From an uncultured Microbacteriaceae bacterium (GTDB lineage: Bacteria > Actinomycetota > Actinomycetes > Actinomycetales > Microbacteriaceae), in NCBI GenBank assembly GCA_937872445.1, contig CALMSL010000138.1:1-35604 (forward strand): a stretch of DNA of 35,604 bases, read 5' to 3'. Position numbers and translations under genes: made by a program. This document shows, one piece after another, positions 25,004 through 32,853 of the stretch. The notes below the pieces were generated by a model. The model was not told the DNA's origin, made no database searches, and saw only the letters and a program-made list of their open reading frames with translations. Position 1 is the first letter of the stretch. Every line of letters starts with the position of its first letter.

Positions 25004-26143
25004 CTACAGGTCGGCGTGGAGTTGCCACACCTTGAGCGCCGAGTCCTGCCAACTGAACGCTCCGGCCCGGTCCAAACCCTGAAAGTGCAACTGATCGGCG
25101 AGCTCCGGCCGGGTGACGACCTCGGCGATGGCCGCGGCGAGGCGCGCCGGATATCCGTCGGCATCCGCCAGCGGCACAGCGATTCCCGCCCCCGCCGACA
25201 CTTCGAGCGCGGCCGGGTCGTCCGAGTGAATGACCGGCGCACCGAACTGGAACGCTTCGATGAGCGGAAGGCCGAAACCTTCGACCATGCTGGGGAAGAC
25301 AAACACGGTCGCCCGGTGGAACGCAACGGCGAGGTCGGCATCGGCGAGGAACCCGAGAGTTCGCACCCGGTCCGGTGCGAGTCCGGCTTCGGCCGCGAGA
25401 GCCGCGACGTCAATGTCCGAGGAACCCCGCGGGCCGACGAGGAGAAGCGGAAGATCCACGGCATCCGGATGCGCAAGGGACGCAATGAGTGCTGCGATCC
25501 CCTTCCGCGGCTCCAAAGCGCCAACGCTCAGGAGGTACCGCGGCGGCAGGTCGAGTCGGCGCGCACGGTCGTCGGCGTCGATGGGGAGCTGCAGTTTGGA
25601 ACTCACCGCGCCGCCGATTACCCGGATCCGGTCGCCGAAATCCAGAATGTCGCCGAGTTGGGATGCCACTGAATGGGTTGGCACGACGACGGCGTCCGCG
25701 TACCGCCGCGCGCGCTTCGCCATGGCTTTCTGCCAGGCCACCTGCCGCGGGTCGAGCAGTTCGGGGTGCGTCCATGCGGCCACGTCGTGAATTGTGACGA
25801 CGACCTGGTCGGCTTCATTGTTGAGCCGATCATGCTTGCCGAGCGGGGCGAGCAGGCTCGTGGCGTGGACCATTCCTTTGCCGCGGACGCTGCCAACACC
25901 GAGCCGCCAGGCCGCTGACTGCTCCCTGTGGTGCAGCCGACCCTTGCTGAGGTGCCCGAGGCCGGGAAGCAGCATCTCGATCCGCGCATAGTCTCCGTCG
26001 CTCGAGGCGGAGACGATCCCCGTGACATCGCAATCGGGGGGCGCGACCCGGATGAGTTCGCGGGTCAGTTCCTCCGTGTACCTGCCAATTCCGGCGGAGG
26101 CGTGGGACAGCATCGGGTCGACGATGACGTTCAGCGTGGTCAT
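25004..26143 (-). CDS. Family 4 glycosyltransferase
   Basis: A GT-B fold, retaining sugar transferase of 379 aa. The N-terminal domain opens NVIVDPMLSHASAGIGRYTEE. The C-terminal donor domain has LLSVGALEPRKG, the loop GLPLIEAFQFGAPVIHSD and a nearby EVSAGAG, which are the GT4 E-x7-E surroundings. ATG 26143 overlaps the rmlD stop (ATGA), so it is co-translated with the last rhamnose-synthesis step. Use of dTDP-rhamnose or a mannose donor is possible but not shown. It ends 5 bp from the repeat arrays. Confidence 0.9.
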   Translation of the reverse strand: MTTLNVIVDPMLSHASAGIGRYTEELTRELIRVAPPDCDVTGIVSASSDGDYARIEMLLPGLGHLSKGRLHHREQSAAWRLGVGSVRGKGMVHATSLLAPLGKHDRLNNEADQVVVTIHDVAAWTHPELLDPRQVAWQKAMAKRARRYADAVVVPTHSVASQLGDILDFGDRIRVIGGAVSSKLQLPIDADDRARRLDLPPRYLLSVGALEPRKGIAALIASLAHPDAVDLPLLLVGPRGSSDIDVAALAAEAGLAPDRVRTLGFLADADLAVAFHRATVFVFPSMVEGFGLPLIEAFQFGAPVIHSDDPAALEVSAGAGIAVPLADADGYPARLAAAIAEVVTRPELADQLHFQGLDRAGAFSWQDSALKVWQLHADL

Positions 26144-26991
26144 GGTGGATCGAGCACCCCCTGCGTGGCGGCATCGGATAGCGCGTCTACCCAGTTTCTC
26201 ATCGGGGCGAGCCCCACCGCACCCCACGCGTCGTGCCCGAGAACCGAGTAGGCGGGTCTCGGGGCTGGCCGCGGGAACTGCGCGCTCGGAATAGGAAGGA
26301 TGCGCTCGGGGTCAAGTCCGGCGTGCCGGAATATTTCGCGCGCGAACTCGAACCAGGTCGTGTGCCCGGCGTTGGTGGCGTGGTAAATGCCGGGCGGGAT
26401 ATTTGCATCCAGCATGGCCGCGATCTGCCCGGCGACATCGCGGGTCCAGGTTGGCTGGCCCTGCTGGTCGTCGACGACGTTCACGGTGTTGTTCGTGGCA
26501 GCCAGGCGCACCATGGTTTTCGCGAAGTTCGGACCGTGCGCCCCGTACAGCCAGGCCGTGCGCAGAATGCACGTTCCGTCGGGGTTCAGTTCGAGCGCAA
26601 GACGTTCCCCTTCCGCTTTCGTGCGGCCGTATGCCGACACCGGATGTCGCTGGGCGTTCTCCGGATACGGTGTCGTCGCCGTGCCGTCGAACACGTAGTC
26701 GGTGGACAGCTGGATGAGTTTCGCGCCGTGCAGTGCGGCCGCCTCCGCGAGGTAGCCCGCTCCCGTCGCGTTCACCGCAAACGCTGCGCGTTCGTTGGTT
26801 TCGGCATCGTCGACCCGCGTGTACGCCGCGCAGTTGATGACGACGTTGTGCCCGGCGACGGCCGCCTCCACGGCGTTGCGGTCGGTCACATCGAGGTCGT
26901 CGCGCGCGAGCGCGGTGACAGCCCGGTCGGCGAGCACCGATTGCAGGTCGCGGCCCAGCATGCCGTTGGCGCCGGTGATGAGAATGGTCAA
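26140..26991 (-). CDS. rmlD: dTDP-4-dehydrorhamnose reductase (TTG start)
   Basis: Last step of dTDP-L-rhamnose synthesis: NAD(P)H reduction of dTDP-4-keto-L-rhamnose. The 283-residue protein has TILITGANGMLGRDL, STDYVFDG, the catalytic tyrosine-lysine pair in YGRTKAEGE, and RTAWLYG. The TTG at 26991 is chosen because a strong AGGAG (26998-27002) sits 6 nt upstream and the Rossmann strand begins at once; an upstream GTG abuts its GGA and is not usable. The gap to the epimerase gene is 26 bp and the GT4 gene overlaps its stop. Confidence 0.94.
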   Translation of the reverse strand: MTILITGANGMLGRDLQSVLADRAVTALARDDLDVTDRNAVEAAVAGHNVVINCAAYTRVDDAETNERAAFAVNATGAGYLAEAAALHGAKLIQLSTDYVFDGTATTPYPENAQRHPVSAYGRTKAEGERLALELNPDGTCILRTAWLYGAHGPNFAKTMVRLAATNNTVNVVDDQQGQPTWTRDVAGQIAAMLDANIPPGIYHATNAGHTTWFEFAREIFRHAGLDPERILPIPSAQFPRPAPRPAYSVLGHDAWGAVGLAPMRNWVDALSDAATQGVLDPP

Positions 26992-27017
26992 CGTGTTCTC
27001 CTGGTCAACGATCACTC

Positions 27018-28043
27018 CTAAATTGTGCCGTCCTCGACGGCGGCGGTGATCCACGGGATCACTTCGTCGAGCATGTCCTCAAGCGTCGTCGTTGCTTCGA
27101 AGCCGAGCACGTCTTTCGCCTTCGTGACGTCGGGGATGCGCTTCTGGACATCGTGCTCGAACCCTTCGTCGTGGACGAGCCGGAGCGGCACATCCGGGCC
27201 CTTGATCTTGCGCCAGATCACCTCGGCGAGCTCCGCCACCGTGTGGCCGTGCGGCGTGGACATGTTGAAGTCGTTGTTGCGCGCGTCTGGGTGGTCGAGC
27301 GAGAGCACGATGCCGCGGGCCAGATCGCCGCCATAGGTGTAGTGGCGAATCTGCTCGCCGGAGCCCAGAATGTGCAGTGGATCCTGACCTTTGACGATCT
27401 TCTGCACCAGATCGGGCACGACGTGGCTCATCGCGAGCTTGACGTTCCCCGAGTCGATGTCGACATCGCCGAGCGCCCGGCTTTCGCCGATCCCGACGCA
27501 GTTGAACGGCCGCAGGATGGTGAACGGCAGCGTGTACTGGTCCCACGCGGCATGGGCGAAGTATTCGACGGCGAGCTTTTGGAAACCGTATGACGACAAC
27601 GGCGGCGGGATGAGGCGCTCGTCGCCTTCCTTGCTCGGCCAGCGGTCCGCGGATTCGAAGACCATCGAGCTCGACATGTAGGTGACCTTCTCCAGCCGGC
27701 CGGCCTTGTGCGCGGCGATGGCGGCGTCGACGGAGGAGGCGATGATGCGTTCGTTTTGGGCAAGCAGGTCGTAGGCGTACGTGTGGAAGTAGGAGATGCC
27801 GCCGATGAGCGCGGCGCCGGCGATGAAGTGGTCGGCATCCGACAGCACCCGAGTCATGAGTTCCACGTCCTGGACGTCGCCGACGATGAGCTCGTAGTTC
27901 GGGTTGTCGTCGTAGGATTTCGCGACCTTGCCGTACTTCGAATAGTTGTCGATTCCGACGACCTGGTGACCCTGGCGAAGCAATTCTTCGACGATGTAGC
28001 CGCCGATGAATCCCGCCGACCCGGTAACGACAACTCTCTTCAT
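27018..28043 (-). CDS. NAD-dependent sugar epimerase/dehydratase (extended SDR)
   Basis: A nucleotide-sugar modifying enzyme of 341 aa. The NAD loop is VVVTGSAGFIGGYIVEE, the active site has SSSMVFES and the catalytic pair in YGFQKLAVEY, and ILRPFNCVG is typical of UDP-sugar epimerases. ATG 28043 overlaps the stop of the preceding transferase (ATGA), with AGGAAA about 9 nt upstream. With the dehydrogenase two genes before, it could act on a uronic acid or amino-sugar nucleotide (4-epimerisation or decarboxylation). The precise substrate cannot be read from sequence. Confidence 0.9.
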   Translation of the reverse strand: MKRVVVTGSAGFIGGYIVEELLRQGHQVVGIDNYSKYGKVAKSYDDNPNYELIVGDVQDVELMTRVLSDADHFIAGAALIGGISYFHTYAYDLLAQNERIIASSVDAAIAAHKAGRLEKVTYMSSSMVFESADRWPSKEGDERLIPPPLSSYGFQKLAVEYFAHAAWDQYTLPFTILRPFNCVGIGESRALGDVDIDSGNVKLAMSHVVPDLVQKIVKGQDPLHILGSGEQIRHYTYGGDLARGIVLSLDHPDARNNDFNMSTPHGHTVAELAEVIWRKIKGPDVPLRLVHDEGFEHDVQKRIPDVTKAKDVLGFEATTTLEDMLDEVIPWITAAVEDGTI

Positions 28044-28786
28044 GACGTGGCTTTCCTGTTCATTTTCGCGGTCAGTTCCTCGACGGTCAGTTTGGGGCCG
28101 AACGCGAAGCGGTACCAGTGGAGGTATTTCGGAATCCACCGGGTGAGCTTGAAGTTCGATTCTCCCGCCGTGCGGTCCAGCCAGATCGTGGGGATCTCCG
28201 CGATCGGGAGCCGCAAACGCCGGGCTTTCGCGGTGAGCTCGAGCCCGATCTCGAATCCGTCGCGGCTGTCGATTCCGACCGATCGGACGAAATCCACATC
28301 GTATGCCTTGTAGGAGTTCGTCGCGTCGCGGGTGCCCGCGTTCGCGAACGTGTGCAGTGTGCGCCCGGCGAACCGGGAGAGGAAGGACTTGAACCGGGGG
28401 GCGCCGACCTGCTGCCCGCCCGCCATGTAGCGGGACGCCGCGGCCACGACGACCCCCCGTTCCACGAGGAGCACGAGGTCGTCGATCTGGCGCGGGTCGT
28501 CGCACCCGTCTGCCATTGTGACGACGACGGTCGGGGCCTGTGCCGCATCGATGCCGTAGCGGATGGCGTTCGCCGGCCCGCGGCCGTAGTCGTTGATCGC
28601 CACCCGCAGCGTGGGGTGCTTTGTCGCGAGCCGGTTGACCGCCGGGATCGTCGTGTCATCCGCCGAGTCGACGACGACCAGAAATTCGGCCTCCGATTTC
28701 ACGGCGCCGAGAATGCGCCGCAGCCCGGGGATGATGTTGTCCCCTTCGTTGTAGGCGGGGATGACGATGGTCGCGCGAGGCGTCAT
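28040..28786 (-). CDS. DPM1-like family 2 glycosyltransferase (polyprenyl-phosphate sugar synthase type)
   Basis: A soluble GT2 protein of 248 aa resembling dolichol/polyprenyl-phosphate sugar transferases. It opens ATIVIPAYNEGDNIIPGL. Where DPM1 has a DAD motif this reads VTMADGCDDPRQI. It also has the NDYGRGPANAIRYG and TIWLDRTAGESNFKL passages of this group. It has no C-terminal membrane helices, unlike GtrB of phages. ATG 28786 and the stop both overlap the neighbours by 4 bp. With the GtrA at 29998 and the GT-C-like protein at 30571, it would make the lipid-linked sugar donor. Confidence 0.88.
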   Translation of the reverse strand: MTPRATIVIPAYNEGDNIIPGLRRILGAVKSEAEFLVVVDSADDTTIPAVNRLATKHPTLRVAINDYGRGPANAIRYGIDAAQAPTVVVTMADGCDDPRQIDDLVLLVERGVVVAAASRYMAGGQQVGAPRFKSFLSRFAGRTLHTFANAGTRDATNSYKAYDVDFVRSVGIDSRDGFEIGLELTAKARRLRLPIAEIPTIWLDRTAGESNFKLTRWIPKYLHWYRFAFGPKLTVEELTAKMNRKATS

Positions 28787-29988
28787 ACGACGACCCCGTT
28801 GCCGAGAATGTTCCACACGTCGGCTACCGGCTTGTCGGTGTGGAGGTGGCGGTATTCGGCGTGCGGAGTTGCGATCACGAGCACATCGGCTTTCGCCAGT
28901 ACGGCATCCAGCGGCAGAAGAGTGTCGTCGACATCCTCGCCCACGTAGGGGTCGGTTGAGAGCACGGCCTTCGCCTTGAATTTCAGAACGCGCCGCAACT
29001 TGTACGACAGGCTGGCTCGGATGTCATCCGACTCCGCCTTGAATGCCATCCCGAGAATGCCGACGGTGAGGTTGGCCAGGTCGAAGCGCTTCTCCAACTG
29101 GCTGACGACGTACAACGGCAGCCCCTCGTTGACCAGCATCGCGGAGTGGCCGAGGCTGAACGTGTTGTCGCTGAACGCGGCGAGCTGCATGGTGTCCTTG
29201 AACAGGCACGGTCCCGCGGCGAACCCGGCCCCCGGCAGGTCCCGTGCGCGCGGATAGTTCGTCGTAAGCCCCTGGCGGATGCGTTCGAAATCGAGTCCTC
29301 GATCGTTGGCGATCATGTAGAACTGGTTGGCGGCAGCGAACTTGATGTACCGCCACGCGTTGGTGAAAAGCTTCGCGAGCTCGGCCTCTTCCGGCTCCAG
29401 ATGGACGATGGAGTCGGTGAGGAGACCGAAAAGTTCCGCCGCCCGCGTGCGTCCGGCATCCGTGCGGGCGGACACGATCTGCGGAAGGCTGAACAGTTCG
29501 GTCATGGCGCGGTGCTCGGCGATGCGTTCGGGGCAGAACGCGACCGGGATATCCACGCCCATCCCCGCGATCATCCGTTCGACGAGCGCCGTCACGCCCG
29601 GGTACACGGTGCTGCGAAGAACGAGGAGCTGGCCGTCGCGAAAGTGGGAGCTGCACGCGGCGAGAGCTGTCGGGATGGCGGTCGGGTCGGGGTTGAGGTG
29701 GCCGTCGACGGGAGTTCCGATCACGACCACGATATTTCGGGCCTGCCCGACGATCGCGGCATCGGTCGTGGCGCTCAGCATGCCGGCAGCGAGCGCCTTT
29801 CTGAGCATCGGCTCAGCGCCGGGCTCGAGGAAGGGCATGACCCCGCTGTTCACGAGGTCGACCGCGGATGCGCTCACGTCGTAAATCTGAACGTTTGCGC
29901 CGCGATCAGCGAGGGCGATCGCGAGGGGCAGCCCAACGTGACCGGCGCCGCCGACGACCACGACATCGTGGGCAAAGTGTGCAGGCAT
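28783..29988 (-). CDS. Nucleotide-sugar dehydrogenase (UDP-Glc/UDP-ManNAc dehydrogenase family)
   Basis: Oxidises a UDP-sugar to its uronic acid with two NAD. The 401-residue protein has the NAD loop VVVVGGAGHVGLPLA, FLEPGAEPML, RSTVYPGVT, CPERIAEHRAM, the substrate segment TNAWRYIKFAAANQF and catalytic C261 in AAGPCLFKDT. The C-terminal domain shows the usual GMAFKAESDDIRASLS. The AGPCLFKD form differs from the common GGxCxPKD. It supplies the sugar acid for the epimerase and transferase encoded next. A TAGGAT box 6 nt before the ATG could start it separately from the GtrA gene. Confidence 0.92.
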   Translation of the reverse strand: MPAHFAHDVVVVGGAGHVGLPLAIALADRGANVQIYDVSASAVDLVNSGVMPFLEPGAEPMLRKALAAGMLSATTDAAIVGQARNIVVVIGTPVDGHLNPDPTAIPTALAACSSHFRDGQLLVLRSTVYPGVTALVERMIAGMGVDIPVAFCPERIAEHRAMTELFSLPQIVSARTDAGRTRAAELFGLLTDSIVHLEPEEAELAKLFTNAWRYIKFAAANQFYMIANDRGLDFERIRQGLTTNYPRARDLPGAGFAAGPCLFKDTMQLAAFSDNTFSLGHSAMLVNEGLPLYVVSQLEKRFDLANLTVGILGMAFKAESDDIRASLSYKLRRVLKFKAKAVLSTDPYVGEDVDDTLLPLDAVLAKADVLVIATPHAEYRHLHTDKPVADVWNILGNGVVV

Positions 29989-29994
29989 GCGGCA

Positions 29995-30000
29995 ATCCTA
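29995..30000 (-). promoter_or_regulatory. Candidate -10 box for leaderless dehydrogenase mRNA, sharing bases with the gtrA stop
   Basis: TAGGAT on the minus strand, then TGCCGC, then the ATG at 29988. The first three bases are the TAG stop of the GtrA gene. Confidence 0.5.
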
Positions 30001-30522
30001 GAGGCCGTGCGGTGCGGTGGTGTTGGCCTGAGCGGCAGCCGTGCGCGCGGCGAGGCCGTCTGGGCGGTGGTCACCGTACACCCAAAACCGGTACATGAGG
30101 AACCGGAACGAGGTGGCGAGCACAAGTCCGATGACGTTCGTGGAGATGTTGTCGGCGAGCAGGCTCGTGAACCCCAGAACGTAGTGGGAGATGTAGAGGC
30201 ATGCCAGCGCGATGCCCATTCCCACGAGGGCGATGGTGCAGAACTCCAGCAATTCGAGCATGAAATTTTTGCGGCGATTGGCGCGGAACGTCCAGTACCG
30301 GTTGCCGAACCAGGTGGCGAGCGTCGACACCGTCACCGAGACGATTTTCGCGCCGATCGGCCCCTGGAAGAAGTGGTCGTCACCGAGTACACCGAGTCGG
30401 AGTGCGTTGAATATTCCCACGTCGATCGCGTAGCCGGTGAGGCCGACGATGCCGAATTTGATGGCGTAGCCGAGGATCAGGTCGACGAGTCCCGCGACTG
30501 CGGCGCGCATTCGTGTTGCCAA
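29998..30522 (-). CDS. GtrA family membrane protein (copy 2, TTG start)
   Basis: A 174-residue four-helix GtrA protein, a likely flippase or helper for lipid-linked sugars. Family sequence includes FGIVGLTGYAIDVGIFNAL, WFGNRYWTF and ISHYVLGFTSLLADN. Start: TTG 30522 has GGAGGA (30528-30533) 5 nt upstream, while the ATG at 30510 is too far from it. It resembles copy 1 closely from the second helix on. It heads the dehydrogenase/transferase/epimerase/rmlD/GT4 string and is divergent from the GT-C-like gene, a natural partner. Confidence 0.9.
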   Translation of the reverse strand: MATRMRAAVAGLVDLILGYAIKFGIVGLTGYAIDVGIFNALRLGVLGDDHFFQGPIGAKIVSVTVSTLATWFGNRYWTFRANRRKNFMLELLEFCTIALVGMGIALACLYISHYVLGFTSLLADNISTNVIGLVLATSFRFLMYRFWVYGDHRPDGLAARTAAAQANTTAPHGL

Positions 30523-30570
30523 CGGCGTCCTCCGGTGATTGTGTCGTGCCCCCGATATGCTATTCGGGAA

Positions 30571-31854
30571 ATGCCAACAGACTTGCATGCTCGCAGGCTC
30601 ACGGGCGCGGCTGGCGTGCACTATGCGGCCCTCGCCGTGAGTTTCGTCGTGATCCTGTGGATCGGGCGGGACCAGTGGTTTTTCGGCGACGACTGGGCGA
30701 TTCTGGTGCCTCGAAATGATGGCGCGATCATGGTCCCGCACGTCGGCCACTGGAATCTCGTGCCGGCCGTCGTGTTCCCGCTCGTGCGCAACTGGCTGGG
30801 TTTGGGGAGCTATCTTCCGTTCCTCGCCCTTGCCGTTCTGGTGCATCTGCTCGTGGCGCACCTGGTGTGGAGGGTTCTGCGCAGGATAGGCACCAACGAC
30901 TGGGTCGCGGCGGGTTTGAGCGTGTTCGTCATGCTGCTCGGTGCGGCATCCGAGAACCTGCTGTGGGCGTTTCAGTTCGGCTTCATGGGCGCGATCGCGC
31001 TGGGGCTCGCTGTCGTGTTGTTGTTGGACCGGCCCCGCCTCGCGGTCGCCACTGTCGTCGCGATTGTCGGATGTTCCCTGCTCGCTCCAATGTTTTCCGG
31101 GACCGCGATTCCCGTGCTCGCTGCGGCGGCGGTAGTCGGGTGGATTCGCCACGGCTTCCTGCGGACGGCGGCACTCCTGGCACCGGCTGCGCTGACCTAC
31201 CTTTTGTGGTTCTTTCTCGTGGCCAGGAACTACCCGACTCCGCACGCGGGAATTGCGAGTCTCACCGATCTGGGAATGGTGATGCTTTTCGCCGCCGCCA
31301 TGTACGCGGGAGGGCTGGGGCGCGCTTTCCCGTTCATCGCGATCGGGGTCATTCCGGCGGCGATCGCCGGCGTGTGGTTTTTCGCGACCATCCGCAAGGG
31401 GATTCGCACGGCGGCTGCGCCCGCGTACGCGCTCGTCATCGGGTCGGTGGTTTTCGCCCTGTTGACGGCGTACTCTCGGTCCACCTTCGGGCTGTCGGTC
31501 GCCGCGTCTGAGCGCTACGCCTACGTGACGATTGTGCTCCTCGTTCCGGCTTTCGGGCTGCTCCTGACCAAACTCGCGCGACGCGGCCGACCCTATTTCG
31601 TCTCGGCCATGGTGTTCCTCGCCCTGCTGGCAGGATTCAATGCGTTTCTGCTCGTTCCTGATGCTGGCGCCCAGGCGAGTCGGGAGGCGGCCAGCCAGGT
31701 GCGGATTGAGGATGCGCTGGCCCGGGTGATCCAGAATCCGACCGATCCGTCGTTGCTCGCGTCGGTGCCGGATCCGCAGTGGGCACCGGACGTGACCGGT
31801 TCCGACCTGCTCGAGCTTTACCGGTCAGGTCAGTTGGCGCAAGCCCATCGCTGA
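30571..31854 (+). CDS. Polytopic GT-C-like membrane glycosyltransferase (putative)
   Basis: A 427-residue protein with about ten hydrophobic helices. After the first helix the external loop reads WFFGDDWAIL (D40-D41), placed as the catalytic aspartates of GT-C enzymes that use polyprenyl-phosphate sugars. No family-level match was made by eye, so the call rests on topology, the DD motif and context. The last 70 residues are soluble. ATG 30571 follows TATGCT by 9 nt; the frame stays open 1.4 kb upstream but only as antisense of the dehydrogenase and GtrA genes. It is divergent from GtrA copy 2 and convergent with rmlB, 11 bp apart. Confidence 0.75.
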   Translation: MPTDLHARRLTGAAGVHYAALAVSFVVILWIGRDQWFFGDDWAILVPRNDGAIMVPHVGHWNLVPAVVFPLVRNWLGLGSYLPFLALAVLVHLLVAHLVWRVLRRIGTNDWVAAGLSVFVMLLGAASENLLWAFQFGFMGAIALGLAVVLLLDRPRLAVATVVAIVGCSLLAPMFSGTAIPVLAAAAVVGWIRHGFLRTAALLAPAALTYLLWFFLVARNYPTPHAGIASLTDLGMVMLFAAAMYAGGLGRAFPFIAIGVIPAAIAGVWFFATIRKGIRTAAAPAYALVIGSVVFALLTAYSRSTFGLSVAASERYAYVTIVLLVPAFGLLLTKLARRGRPYFVSAMVFLALLAGFNAFLLVPDAGAQASREAASQVRIEDALARVIQNPTDPSLLASVPDPQWAPDVTGSDLLELYRSGQLAQAHR

Positions 31855-31865
31855 GCCTCGGCCGG

Positions 31866-32849
31866 TCAGAGGGCGGCGCGGTGTTTGAGCGGTTCCCACC
31901 AAGAACGGTTGTCGCGGTACCACTGCACGACATCCGCGAGGCCCTGGTCGAACGGGACCTGCGGCGCGTAACCGAGTTCGGTGGAGATCTTCGTGATGTC
32001 CACCGAATACCGCAGGTCGTGGCCTTTGCGGTCGTCGACGTGGTCGACGTACGACCAGTCCCTGCCGGTCGCCTCGATCAGGAGGCGCGTGAGCTCCTTG
32101 TTCGTGAGTTCGGTGCCGCCTCCGATGTTGTACACCTCGCCAGCGCGGCCGCGATCAAGGACGAGGGCGATGCCGCGGCAGTGGTCGTCGACGTGCAGCC
32201 AGTCCCGGATGTTGTTCCCCTCGCCATACAGCGGCACATGCTTATCGTCGATGAGGTTGGTCACGAACAGGGGGATGACCTTCTCGGGGAAATGATACGG
32301 GCCGTAGTTGTTCGAGCAGCGGGTGATGGAGGCGTTCAGCCCGTGGGTTTTCACGTAGCTGCGCACCAGAAGGTCGCTTCCTGCCTTCGATGCGGAGTAC
32401 GGGGAGTTCGGCTCGAGGGCGCGGTTTTCATCCCAGGAGCCCTTGGCGATGGAGCCGTACACCTCGTCGGTGGATACGTGCACGAACCGTGCGACGCCGG
32501 CCCGAAGGGACGCGTCGAGCAGGCGCTGGGTGCCGAGCACGTTCGTCTCCACGAAAATGGAGGCATCGCGCACCGAGCGGTCGACGTGCGATTCGGCGGC
32601 GAAATGAACGACGGCGTCGACGCCCGGAAGAATCCGATCGAGCAGTTCGGAGTCCCGGATGTCGCCGTGCACGAAGGAGTAGCGGGAGGATTCCGCGACG
32701 GGGCTGAGATTCTCCAGGTTTCCGGAGTAGGTGAGGGCATCCAGGACGACGACTTCCGCTCCATCGAGGCTCGGGTAGGCGTTGTCGATGGTGCGCCGCA
32801 CGAAGTTCGATCCGATGAAGCCGGCGCCGCCGGTGACGAGGATTTTCAT
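31866..32849 (-). CDS. rmlB: dTDP-glucose 4,6-dehydratase
   Basis: Second step of dTDP-L-rhamnose synthesis, 327 aa. It has MKILVTGGAGFIGSNFVRR, HFAAESHVDRSV, STDEVYGS, the catalytic pair in YSASKAGSDLLVRSY, NNYGPYHFPEKVIPLF and RDWLHVDDHCRGI, all diagnostic. The ATG at 32849 lies 4 nt after the rhamnosyltransferase stop, so the two form one transcript. It lies apart from rmlC and rmlA, which are on the other strand. Confidence 0.97.
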   Translation of the reverse strand: MKILVTGGAGFIGSNFVRRTIDNAYPSLDGAEVVVLDALTYSGNLENLSPVAESSRYSFVHGDIRDSELLDRILPGVDAVVHFAAESHVDRSVRDASIFVETNVLGTQRLLDASLRAGVARFVHVSTDEVYGSIAKGSWDENRALEPNSPYSASKAGSDLLVRSYVKTHGLNASITRCSNNYGPYHFPEKVIPLFVTNLIDDKHVPLYGEGNNIRDWLHVDDHCRGIALVLDRGRAGEVYNIGGGTELTNKELTRLLIEATGRDWSYVDHVDDRKGHDLRYSVDITKISTELGYAPQVPFDQGLADVVQWYRDNRSWWEPLKHRAAL

Positions 32850-32853
32850 ATGT

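Noticed and set aside
24810-25052. An 80-codon minus-strand frame in the repeat arrays
   Set aside because: Its sequence is the 34-bp unit translated repeatedly (recurrent Leu-Arg-Glu-Arg and Gly-Thr-Gly pieces); no coding signal.
27018-28505. Long N-terminal extension of the epimerase up to 28505
   Set aside because: The extra 154 codons are an out-of-frame reading of the DPM1-like transferase gene; the NAD-binding motif begins at the ATG at 28043.
29146-31854. A 902-codon open frame on the plus strand
   Set aside because: Its first 475 codons are antisense to the dehydrogenase and GtrA genes and look like high-GC shadow sequence; only the part from 30571 is a credible membrane protein.
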